Assembly (NCBI RefSeq): GCF_035917275.1
Contig: NZ_CP108508.1
Coordinates: forward strand, 6,324,001-6,388,000
Reading direction: 5' to 3'
Length of the DNA: 64,000 bases
Origin: Streptomyces sp. NBC_01237
GTDB taxonomy: Bacteria; Actinomycetota; Actinomycetes; Streptomycetales; Streptomycetaceae
The position numbers and the translations under genes were made by a program. The first letter of the stretch is position 1. The number at the start of each line of letters is the position of its first letter. Below are positions 9,280-17,178 of this stretch, piece by piece. The notes under the pieces were generated by a model, which worked only from the letters and a program-made list of their open reading frames with translations, did no database searches and was not told the DNA's origin.

Positions 9280-9623
9280 GGGAGGCCGTGAAATGGGGGG
9301 TGTTCTCACGGCCGCTTGTGACGACCCGGCCCGGGTCAATGGGGGTCGTGTCACCGACTATGGCAGACGGGCGACCCCGGCGCCAAAGTCGCATTTCTCT
9401 TTATTTTCGACATAACCGGACAATCCATAGGTGAATCGTAGGTGTGCTGGGTCACTCGCCTGGCATTCAGTGAATCCTTATGGCATCCGATGAATGATTC
9501 ATAGACCATCCAGAGGGTCGTTCAATCGGTATATTTCGCCCGTCCCACCTCTACTGTGATGCGGGGATCCGCCGTCCTGCCGGACACCGGATCCGTCACG
9601 CCGATCCCGCGAGGTGGACGTGC
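9280..9623. promoter_or_regulatory. AT-richer promoter region before the deacetylase, with a 13-bp dyad
   Basis: This 344-bp gap is clearly less GC-rich than its surroundings from about 9390 to 9560. It includes a 13-bp dyad, ATGAAT-G-ATTCAT at 9490-9502. It probably holds the promoter of the deacetylase/beta-propeller pair. I see no gene in it. Confidence 0.5.
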
Positions 9624-10442
9624 ATGAACGGTCGCGAAACACCGGTGCGCCGCCGGGAAGCCCTGCGCGCGGGCGCCGGGGCGCTCACCGCGGCAGCGCT
9701 CGCCGCAGGCTGCGCGGACGGCGGGGGCACCGCAGCGGACGGCGGGAGCACCGCATCGCGCACGCCCGCCGCCCGCCCCGCCGCGAGCCCGGCGAAGAAC
9801 GCGCGGAACGCCGCGGCCCCCGCACCCCGCCGCTTCCGCGGGCAGCCGGTCCAGGTGAGCCACGGCCCCCGCGACCGGGCCCGCGTCGCCCTCACCTTCC
9901 ACGGGCAGGGTGACCCCGCCGTCGCCGAGTCCGTACTCGCCGCGGCCGAACGGGCCGGGGTCCGGCTCACCGTGCTCGCCGTCGGCAGCTGGCTCGACGA
10001 GCACCCCGGCATGGCCCGCCGCATCCTCGGCAGGGGGCATGACCTCGGCAACCACACCCAGCACCACCTCGACATCAACACGATGGGCGAGAGCGAGGCG
10101 TACGCGGAGATCACCGCCTGCGCCCGGCGCCTGCACCGGCTGACCGGGTCCATCGGCACCTGGTTCCGGCCCTCGCGCGCCCAGTACGCCACCCCGCTCG
10201 TCCAGCGGCTCGCCCGTCGGGCCGGCTACCCGCACGTCCTGTCGTACGACGTGGACTCCCTCGACTTCACCTCGCCCGGCGTCCCGGCCGTCACCCGCAA
10301 GGTCGCCGGGGAGCTCCGCAACGGGTCCGTGGTGAGCCTGCACTTCGGTTACGCGGACACCGTCGCCGCGCTGCCGCTCCTCCTCACCGAAATCGACCGG
10401 CGCCGAATGCGCGCGGTGACCACCACGGAGCTGTTGACCTGA
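9624..10442 (+). CDS. Polysaccharide deacetylase-like protein (NodB fold), atypical metal motif
   Basis: A 272-residue exported protein with Arg-rich N-terminus, hydrophobic core and lipobox-like LAAGC, then an Ala/Pro-rich linker and a NodB homology domain. In active carbohydrate esterase family 4 enzymes the first motif is TFDDG; here it reads TFHGQGDP, so the two Asp residues that bind metal and act as base are not in place. The second motif (GNHTQHH) and third (WFRPSRAQ) are recognisable. A ribosome binding site GAGGTG lies before the ATG. It overlaps the next gene by one base (TGATG). It may be a diverged or inactive deacetylase. Confidence 0.78.
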   Translation: MNGRETPVRRREALRAGAGALTAAALAAGCADGGGTAADGGSTASRTPAARPAASPAKNARNAAAPAPRRFRGQPVQVSHGPRDRARVALTFHGQGDPAVAESVLAAAERAGVRLTVLAVGSWLDEHPGMARRILGRGHDLGNHTQHHLDINTMGESEAYAEITACARRLHRLTGSIGTWFRPSRAQYATPLVQRLARRAGYPHVLSYDVDSLDFTSPGVPAVTRKVAGELRNGSVVSLHFGYADTVAALPLLLTEIDRRRMRAVTTTELLT

Positions 10443-11638
10443 TGCCTCCCTTCACCCGCACCACCACCACTGCCGCCACCGCCCTGCTCGGGGGCCTCCT
10501 CGTCGCCGCGCTCGCCGCCTGCGGCACCCCCGCGGACCGGGAGAGCCCCCGGGCGCGGAGCACCGAAGCCGCCGCGCCCGCCGAACCGGTCCGCGCCGCG
10601 GCCCCGCCCTCGCTGCCGGGCATGCCGCCCGTGCTCGACCCGAAGGACGTCTACGCCGCCGACCGGGCGGGCAGGCTGGCCCCGGCCGTCAAGAACTTCC
10701 CGCCCCGCGTGTACGTCCCCAACACCAGCTCCAACACGGTGTCGGTGATCGACCCGAAGACGTACAAGGTCATCGAGACCATCCCGGTCGGCAACCAGCC
10801 GCAGCACGTGGTGCCGTCCTGGGACATGAAGACGCTCTGGGTCAACAACGACCTCGGCGACAGCCTCACCGCCATCGACCCGGCCACCGGGAAGGCCGGC
10901 CGGACCGTCGAGGTCTCCGACCCGTACAACCTCTACTTCACCCCGAACGGCAAGTACGCCGTCGTCATGGCCTCGATGGACCGCGAGCTGGTCTTCCGGG
11001 ACCCGCGGACCATGGACCGGGTCAAGACGGTCCCGGTGACCTGCGCGGGCGTCAATCACGCCGACTTCTCGGCGGACGGCAGGTACTTCATCGTCTCCTG
11101 CGAGTTCTCCGGCGAACTCCTCAAGGTCGACACGGAGAAGATGAAGGTCGTCGGTCAGCGGAAACTGCCGCTGAAGGGCGCGATGCCGCAGGACGTCAAG
11201 CTCTCCCCGGACGGGAAGACCTTCTACATCGCCGACATGATGGCGCACGGCATGTGGGTGCTGGACGGGCTGAAGTTCACCGCCCCGAAGCTGCTGCCCA
11301 CCGGCAAGGGCTGTCACGGGCTCTATGTCGGCCGCGACTCCAAGGAGATGTACATCTCCAACCGGGGCGAGGGTTCCGTCTCCGTCTTCGACTTCGCGCG
11401 GAACGCACTGACGAAGAAGTGGCATCTGCCGGACGGCGGCAGCCCCGACATGGGCGGCGTCTCCGCCGACGGCAAGGTGCTGTGGCTGTCGGGGCGTTAC
11501 GACGCCGAGGTGTACGCGATCGACACCACCAGCGGCAGGCAGCTCGCCCGTATCCCGGTCGGCAGCGGGCCGCACGGTCTCGCCGTGTACCCGCAGCCGG
11601 GCCGTTACTCGCTCGGCCACACCGGCATCTTCCGCTGA
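10442..11638 (+). CDS. YVTN beta-propeller lipoprotein
   Basis: A 398-residue secreted lipoprotein (LAAC lipobox near residue 28) whose mature part is a seven-bladed beta-propeller of YVTN/NHL-like repeats, such as VYVPNTSSNTVSVIDPKTY and LWLSGRYDAEVYAIDTTSGR. Its stop-start overlap with the deacetylase-like gene implies coupled translation and joint work at the cell surface. The molecular role is unknown; such propellers usually bind proteins or cell-wall polymers. Confidence 0.8.
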   Translation: MPPFTRTTTTAATALLGGLLVAALAACGTPADRESPRARSTEAAAPAEPVRAAAPPSLPGMPPVLDPKDVYAADRAGRLAPAVKNFPPRVYVPNTSSNTVSVIDPKTYKVIETIPVGNQPQHVVPSWDMKTLWVNNDLGDSLTAIDPATGKAGRTVEVSDPYNLYFTPNGKYAVVMASMDRELVFRDPRTMDRVKTVPVTCAGVNHADFSADGRYFIVSCEFSGELLKVDTEKMKVVGQRKLPLKGAMPQDVKLSPDGKTFYIADMMAHGMWVLDGLKFTAPKLLPTGKGCHGLYVGRDSKEMYISNRGEGSVSVFDFARNALTKKWHLPDGGSPDMGGVSADGKVLWLSGRYDAEVYAIDTTSGRQLARIPVGSGPHGLAVYPQPGRYSLGHTGIFR

Positions 11639-11744
11639 GCCGGCCCGGCACCGGCGACCGCCGCCGCGACCCGGCCGCCGCACGGGCCGCCGGGACGGCC
11701 CGATAATCTGACCCCGACAGTTGGCATGACGAAGGGGCGGAACA

Positions 11745-11960
11745 ATGGCGGACATCGAGTCGGCGCGCAAGGCATTCGAGCGGTTCGACCAGGACGGCGA
11801 CGGCCGGATAACGGCGACCGAGTACAAGAGCGCCATGGCGCAGCTGGGCGACCCCTACGTCACCGAGACGGTGGCGCAGGCGGTCATCAACTCCCACGAC
11901 ACGAACGGTGACGGCCGGCTCACCTTCGACGAGTTCTGGGCAGCGCAGAACAAGGGCTGA
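11745..11960 (+). CDS. Small EF-hand calcium-binding protein
   Basis: A 71-residue calmodulin-like protein made almost only of two EF-hands. The loops are DQDGDGRITATE (about residues 15-26) and DTNGDGRLTFDE (about 51-62), both with the canonical Asp/Asn/Asp/Glu ligands. Streptomyces carry several such proteins (CabB/CabD type), thought to buffer or sense calcium. It appears to be a single-gene unit. Confidence 0.9.
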   Translation: MADIESARKAFERFDQDGDGRITATEYKSAMAQLGDPYVTETVAQAVINSHDTNGDGRLTFDEFWAAQNKG

Positions 11961-12326
11961 CCGCAGGGGAACCCCCGGCCGGACCGGTCGGGGGGCCGTT
12001 GTTACCTCCCCGATGAGCCTTTCGGGTGAACTTCAGGCGTTCCCATGGACAGTGGGCCGTTTGTTGTGCGTATGTCCACCGGCAAGGGTCGGGCCGTGAT
12101 GTTCCCCGGTCCGCCCACCGAATCCGCCGAACCTGCCGAACCCGCTGTGCCCGCCGCACCCGTGAGACCCGATGACGCCGCGCCGGATCGCCCGCCGTGA
12201 ACAGGCCGTACCGGCCCTGGTCGTCCTGGTCTCGGCGGTCCTGACCGTCGTCCCCGGCCCGCACCGGCTCAGCACGCGCTGGGCGTATGGACCACGAGCG
12301 TCGTCAGCAGGGCCGGGACCGGGTCC
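11961..12326. other. Gap with no recognised gene
   Basis: This 366-bp gap between the EF-hand gene and the end of the carboxylesterase gene has an imperfect GC hairpin (about 11972-11996) that may end the EF-hand transcript. A short hydrophobic frame at 12172 (about 35 residues) runs on into antisense of the esterase without a natural end, so I do not call a gene. Confidence 0.5.
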
Positions 12327-13796
12327 CTACCGGGGCCAGCCGCTCAGCTCGTCGTCGCGCGGGGCCAGGACCACCGCGGGCGCGCCGGGGCCGAAGCCCA
12401 TCACCGGCCGGGTCGCGTCCCAGGACGGCCAGCCCGGGTCGCCGGAGACGGCGAACCGTACCCACGCGCCGTGCATCGCGTCCGCCAGTTCCTGCGGGGC
12501 GTCGGGGCCGGTCAGGGCCACTGTGTCGGGGTGGGCCAGGGTGTCGAAGACGAAGCCGATCTCCAGGGCGTGACAGGCGCCGAGCCGCCGCACGGGGGAG
12601 GGCCAGCCGAACTCGTAGAAATACGTGGCCCCGGCCGCGTCCGTGCGGGCGTCGGCCAGCCGGTTGAGCGGGACCCGCAGCAACAGGTCCGTGGCGATCG
12701 CGCCCAGCAGCTCGCCCGGTGTGGCACCCGGCCGGTTGGCCCGGTACGGGCGCGCCATGGCGGCGGACACCTTGAACTTCAGCAGCGCCAGGCGGAGCTT
12801 GACCTTCCCCAGCTTCTCGACCAGTCCGCTGGGGACGAACCAGAGCCGGTACTCCTCGCTGTTCGTCCCCATCAGCAGATCGACGTCGGCCGAGGCGCCG
12901 GCCCGCAGCGCCTCGGCCGGATCGCGGGGCAGCAGATCGCCGTCCACCACTATCTGGAAGGAGTTCCCACCGGTCAGCGGCGATCCGCCGCCCGTCACCT
13001 CGGTCTGCGCGGCGAGCAGCTCCGCCGGGTCCGCGGCGGCCAGTGCGGCGGCCGTCGCCGGGAGGCCCAGCCGCTTCGCGATCCGCTCGGTCGTACCGCG
13101 CCCGGCCGCCACGGAGAGCGCGGTGGGCGCCCCGCTCTGGAGCACCGCACGCCGGAACAGCCCCGCCGCCCTCGGCGCGGCCAGCAGCGCTCCGATGCTG
13201 ATCGCGCCCGCCGACTCACCGGCCACCGTCACCCGGTGCGGATCGCCGCCGAACGCCGCGATGTTGTCCCGCACCCACTCCAGCGCCGCGATCTGGTCCA
13301 GCAGCCCGCGGTTGGCGGGCGCGTCCGGGAACACCCCGAAGCCCTCCATCCCCAGGCGGTAGTTGACCGAGACGAGCACCACCCCGTCGCGGGCGAACGC
13401 CGCCCCGTCGTACACCGGCACGGCGGAGGAGCCGTGCAGCAGCGAACCGCCGTGGATCCAGACCAGGACCGGCAGTCCCGCCGGGCCGGTCGACGGGGTC
13501 CACACATTGAGGTTGAGACAGTCCTCGCCCGCCACCTCGGGGTCCGGCAGCAACGCGTCCAGCGGCGGGGCGTAGGGGCGCTTGGGCGCCGTCGGGCCGT
13601 ACGCGACGGCCTCCCGGACGCCCTGCCACGGCTCCGGCGGCTCCGGCGCCCGGAAGCGGCGCGCGCCCACCGGCGGCGCCGCGTACGGGATGCCCCGGAA
13701 GACCGCCACACCGTGCTCCAGCGTGCCGCGGACGGCGCCGTGGGCGGTGGCCGCCTGCGGGGGTATCTCCACCTGGGTCTCGGACATGGTGCGCAT
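12327..13796 (-). CDS. Type B carboxylesterase
   Basis: A protein of about 489 residues of the carboxylesterase/lipase alpha/beta-hydrolase family. The oxyanion loop is VWIHGGSLLHGS, the nucleophile elbow GESAGAISIG, and the catalytic His is likely in GACHALEIGFVF. The length is normal. The ATG at 13796 overlaps the stop of an upstream frame as TGATG; a second ATG at 13787 (MSETQVEI) is equally possible, with AAAGGG 12 bases upstream. The substrate is unknown; the synthetase upstream suggests lipid or xenobiotic ester use. Confidence 0.88.
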   Translation of the reverse strand: MRTMSETQVEIPPQAATAHGAVRGTLEHGVAVFRGIPYAAPPVGARRFRAPEPPEPWQGVREAVAYGPTAPKRPYAPPLDALLPDPEVAGEDCLNLNVWTPSTGPAGLPVLVWIHGGSLLHGSSAVPVYDGAAFARDGVVLVSVNYRLGMEGFGVFPDAPANRGLLDQIAALEWVRDNIAAFGGDPHRVTVAGESAGAISIGALLAAPRAAGLFRRAVLQSGAPTALSVAAGRGTTERIAKRLGLPATAAALAAADPAELLAAQTEVTGGGSPLTGGNSFQIVVDGDLLPRDPAEALRAGASADVDLLMGTNSEEYRLWFVPSGLVEKLGKVKLRLALLKFKVSAAMARPYRANRPGATPGELLGAIATDLLLRVPLNRLADARTDAAGATYFYEFGWPSPVRRLGACHALEIGFVFDTLAHPDTVALTGPDAPQELADAMHGAWVRFAVSGDPGWPSWDATRPVMGFGPGAPAVVLAPRDDELSGWPR

Positions 13797-14113
13797 CAGC
13801 CCTTTCGCAAGTCGATGGACGAGGTGCCGTACGGATGGTGGGTGAGGGAGCCGTCGGGGTGCGGCACCTCGACCGGAACCGGTGACTCGATACGTACCCG
13901 TTCCGGCGCCGCGCCGACCTGGACCGGGCCCCGGGGTGGGCACCGCCCCGCGCGCCCGGGAGAGCCCGCCGGGCCGAGGGGCGACGTGTACCCGCAGGTG
14001 GCCGGGCTCGGCCGGGGCGACGCCGGGCGTGTGCACCAGCAGATCACGGCCGGGGGTGGCCGACCATCCGCGGCAGAGCCCCTCGATCCGGTCGCCCAGG
14101 CCGCCCCGGCGGC
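13796..14113 (-). pseudogene. Probable frameshifted remnant of an upstream gene
   Basis: Just before the esterase, the minus strand has a plausible protein tail (VRIESPVPVEVPHPDG to IDLRKG) ending in a TGA that overlaps the esterase ATG. Further upstream the sensible-looking sequence (GRDLLVHTPGVAPAEPGHLR) lies in another frame, and no start or ribosome binding site is visible. The fragment is about 105 codons and abuts a tandem repeat at the end of the synthetase gene. I read it as a decayed gene coupled to the esterase; the family is not recognised. Confidence 0.35.
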
Positions 14114-14199
14114 GCTCAGGACGTGGTGGCCGTGGTCCGGTGTGCGCTCAGGACGTGGTGGCCGTGGTCCGGTGGCGTGCTCAGGATGCGGTGGCCGTC
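14114..14199. repeat. Tandem repeat of about 32 bp at the 3' end of the acyl-CoA synthetase gene
   Basis: Three units begin at 14114, 14146 and 14179. The first two are identical over 29 bases; the third is diverged and contains the TGA of the synthetase gene. The repeat therefore looks like duplication of the gene's end into the downstream spacer. Confidence 0.75.
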
Positions 14200-15674
14200 A
14201 GGGCACGCTTGAGGACCTTGCCGGTCGGGCCGAGCGGCAGCCGCTCGGTGAACCGGACGATCCGCGGGTACTTGTGCCGCCCGAGCCGTTCCTTCGACCA
14301 GGCGATCAGCTCGTCCCCGGTGACCGGCTCCGCGTCCGGCCGGACCACCACGACCGCGCAGATCTCCTCGCCCCGCGCGTCGTCGGGCACCCCGATCACC
14401 GCGACCTCGCCGACCGCGGGATGCCGGATCAGGATCTCCTCGACCTCGCGCGGATAGATGTTGAACCCGCCCCGGATGATCAGGTCCTTCTTCCGGTCCA
14501 CGATGCTCAGGTAACCGTCCGCGTCCCGCACCCCGAGGTCCCCGGTGCGGAACCAGCCGTCCACGATCGCCGCCGCCGTCGCCTCCGGATCGTCCAGATA
14601 GCCCGCGAAGACACAGTGGCCGCGCACCACGACCTCGCCGATCTCCCCGTCCGCCAGCAGCCGCACCGACTCGTCCACCGCCGCGTCCGCGATCCCGATC
14701 TCCACGCCCCACACCGGATGCCCGACCGTACCGGGGCGCCGGCCCGGATGCGGCTGGTTGAACGTGGCGGCCGGGGACGTCTCGGTCAGCCCGTACCCCT
14801 CCAGGACCTGCGTGGAGAAGGCCGCCTCGAACCGCTCCAGGACCGCCACCGGCAACGCCGCACCACCCGAGACCGCCGCCCGCAGTGTCAGCCCCCGTGC
14901 CGCCTGCCCGCCCAGCGCCGCCGCCTCGACCAGGGCGTGGTACATGGTCGGTACGCCCATGAAGATGCTCACGCTCTCGGCCGCCAGCGCCGTCAGGGCC
15001 GCCGCTCCGGTGAAGCGCGTCATCAGGACGAGGGTCGCCCCGGCCCGCAGCGTCGCGTTCATCGCACATGTCTGGCCGTAGCTGTGGAACAGCGGCAGAC
15101 AGCCCAGCACCACATCGTCCGGGCCCATGTCCAGGAGGTCCTTGGTGATCACGGACGCGTTCATGACGATGTTGAGATGGGTCAGCCGCGCCCCCTTGGG
15201 GCGGCCCGTCGTCCCGCTGGTGTAGAGGATCACCGCGGTGCCGGTGGCCTCGGCGGGCTCGGCGGCGGTCAGCGGCTCACCGTCGGGTGCCCCGTTCAGG
15301 GCCCGCACCCCGGCCGCCCGAGCGGCCTCCTCGGCCACCGGCCACAGCGGCCCGGCACTGATCAGCGCCACCGACCGGCTGTGCCGCAGCACGTACGCCA
15401 CCTCGTCCGCCACGAGCAGCGCGTGCACCGGGACCACCGTCGCCCCGGCGGCCAGCGCCCCGTAGTACGCGTACAGGAAGTCCGCGGAGTTCGGCAGCAG
15501 GACCGCCACCCGGTCGCCCGGCCGCACCCCGGCGGCCCGCAGCGCCCCCGCGCAGCGCAGCGACCGTGCCCACAGCTCCGCGTAGGTCAGACGCACCTCG
15601 CCGTCCACCACGGCGGTACGGCCGGGATACCGGCGGGCGGACTCGCCCAGGACAGAGGCGACGCTGAGAGACAT
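14181..15674 (-). CDS. Acyl-CoA synthetase (AMP-forming, FadD-like)
   Basis: A 497-residue ANL-superfamily ligase that would activate a carboxylic acid as acyl-AMP and then acyl-CoA. The P-loop-like motif is YTSGTTGRPKGARL, the A5 region GYGLTETSP, and the hinge DGWFRTGDLGVRDADGYL followed by DRKKDLIIRGGFNIYPREVE. The catalytic Lys is in GPTGKVLKRAL. The ATG at 15674 has GGAG six bases upstream. The PucR regulator is divergent from it, which suggests regulation of this gene. Probably fatty or aromatic acid catabolism rather than the polyketide cluster. Confidence 0.9.
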   Translation of the reverse strand: MSLSVASVLGESARRYPGRTAVVDGEVRLTYAELWARSLRCAGALRAAGVRPGDRVAVLLPNSADFLYAYYGALAAGATVVPVHALLVADEVAYVLRHSRSVALISAGPLWPVAEEAARAAGVRALNGAPDGEPLTAAEPAEATGTAVILYTSGTTGRPKGARLTHLNIVMNASVITKDLLDMGPDDVVLGCLPLFHSYGQTCAMNATLRAGATLVLMTRFTGAAALTALAAESVSIFMGVPTMYHALVEAAALGGQAARGLTLRAAVSGGAALPVAVLERFEAAFSTQVLEGYGLTETSPAATFNQPHPGRRPGTVGHPVWGVEIGIADAAVDESVRLLADGEIGEVVVRGHCVFAGYLDDPEATAAAIVDGWFRTGDLGVRDADGYLSIVDRKKDLIIRGGFNIYPREVEEILIRHPAVGEVAVIGVPDDARGEEICAVVVVRPDAEPVTGDELIAWSKERLGRHKYPRIVRFTERLPLGPTGKVLKRALTATAS

Positions 15675-15837
15675 GGCACGCTCCGGGAAACATGGCGTTA
15701 ACACGGCTGATGTCCCTCAGAATCAGCCGTGCGTCCGTCTCCGCACAATGTGCAGGTGCCCACCATCCGCCCCGCTCACCTGGGCAGCGGCACCCGCAGC
15801 CGTGCGCCGGGCGCGGCATTCGCCTAATCTCCTGGCC

Positions 15838-17178
15838 ATGGCGTCCGCGAAAGTCCCTCAGGGCCCCCAGAGCCCCCGGAGCTCCCCGACCCCGCAGGGG
15901 CCGTTGTCCGGCGGTGGCGAGGACATCGGTCTGCGGCACGACCTGGCCGCCGCCCTGCTGCCGGAGCTCGACGAGCTGACCCGCAGGGTCGTCGACGACA
16001 TCCACGCGCACAGCGGTACGTACGCGGCGCAGAACCCCGTCAGCCGCGAGGACCTGTGGCGGATCTGCCGGGACAATCTGCTCTGCGCCCTGGAGGACTT
16101 CGGCGGACTGCCGCCCACCGGGGGCGACTTCGAGCACGCGGCCCGCGAGACCGGACGGCGCCGCGCCGAGCAGAACCTCCCCCTGGACACCGTCCTCCAG
16201 GCGTACCGGCGCGGCGGGCGGGTGATGTGGCAGGTCATGGCGGAGTACCTGCGCGCGGGCACGGGACGCCGGGAGCCGGGGCCCGGACAGCGGGAGCCGG
16301 GCACGGTGGACCGTCGCGACGTGGAGCTCGATGTGGCGGGCGCCCTCTGGGAGACCATCGACCGGTACTCCCTGGTCATGGCGGAGTCGTACCGGCTCAC
16401 CCAGCTGGAGATGCAGGGCCGCCAGGACACCCGCCGCGTCGCCCTCTTCGAGGCGCTGCTCGACGGGCGCGGCTCCGATCCGGCCGTCGCCTCGGCGGCG
16501 GCCGCCGCACTCGGCGTACCGCTGCACGACCGGTATGTGATCGTGGTCGCCGCCCAGGACCCGGCCGCCCCGCCCAACCCGGCACCCGTACTCGACGAGC
16601 ACGGCCTCTGGTCGTTCTGGCGGCCGCGCTCGGGGCGGTACGCGGGCATCGTGCGCCTGGCGGCGGGGGAGTCGGGCATGCTGCTGGAGCTGCTGCGCGG
16701 GCGGACCGGGGCGACCGCGGGGGTGTCCCCGGAGTTCGACCGGCTCGACGGTGCGGGCCGGGCGCTGCGGCTGGCCGAGCAGACGCTGCGCACGCTGCCC
16801 GCCAAGAGCGGCGGGGCGGCGGCGTTCGACGACCGGCTGACGGAGGTCCTGCTCACCGGGCGCCACGAGATCGCCGCCCGGATCGTCTCCCGGTACCTCG
16901 GCCCCGTACTGGACACGGCGGCCGAACGCGACGCGCTGCTCGACACGTTGCGCATCTGGCTCGACAACGGCTGTTCGGCGGCGCGGGCCGCCGAACTCCT
17001 CTACTGCCACCGCAACACGGTCCTCAACCGGATCGGCCGGGTCGCCGAACTCACCGGCAGATCCGCCGAGTCGGGTGAGGACCGGCTGGGGTGGGCACTG
17101 GCGCTGCGCGCCCTGCCGCTGTCGGGCACCGGTGACGAACCGGCGCCCGACGACTACTGGGACGTGACGCCTACTTGA
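15838..17178 (+). CDS. PucR-family transcriptional regulator
   Basis: A 446-residue regulator. Residues 30-190 form a RsbRD-like N-terminal sensor region (LDELTRRVVDDIHAH), followed by a GGDEF-like CdaR segment. The C-terminal helix-turn-helix of PucR proteins reads DNGCSAARAAELLYCHRNTV and VLNRIGRVAELTG. The ATG at 15838 fits the conserved start better than the longer upstream frame, which is poor in conserved residues. It is divergent from the acyl-CoA synthetase. Its last 8 bp overlap the end of the convergent amidase gene. Confidence 0.88.
   Translation: MASAKVPQGPQSPRSSPTPQGPLSGGGEDIGLRHDLAAALLPELDELTRRVVDDIHAHSGTYAAQNPVSREDLWRICRDNLLCALEDFGGLPPTGGDFEHAARETGRRRAEQNLPLDTVLQAYRRGGRVMWQVMAEYLRAGTGRREPGPGQREPGTVDRRDVELDVAGALWETIDRYSLVMAESYRLTQLEMQGRQDTRRVALFEALLDGRGSDPAVASAAAAALGVPLHDRYVIVVAAQDPAAPPNPAPVLDEHGLWSFWRPRSGRYAGIVRLAAGESGMLLELLRGRTGATAGVSPEFDRLDGAGRALRLAEQTLRTLPAKSGGAAAFDDRLTEVLLTGRHEIAARIVSRYLGPVLDTAAERDALLDTLRIWLDNGCSAARAAELLYCHRNTVLNRIGRVAELTGRSAESGEDRLGWALALRALPLSGTGDEPAPDDYWDVTPT

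Noticed and set aside
12172..12326. Possible small hydrophobic protein
   Set aside because: The frame continues into antisense of the esterase without an own stop or support.
14181..15674. Acyl-CoA synthetase as starter-unit ligase of the polyketide cluster
   Set aside because: It lies 9 kb outside the cluster, next to a PucR regulator and an esterase, and no KSIII or starter acyltransferase accompanies the PKS.
12471..15701. A 1076-codon frame on the plus strand
   Set aside because: It runs antisense through the carboxylesterase and acyl-CoA synthetase genes, both with complete motifs, and shows no family features.
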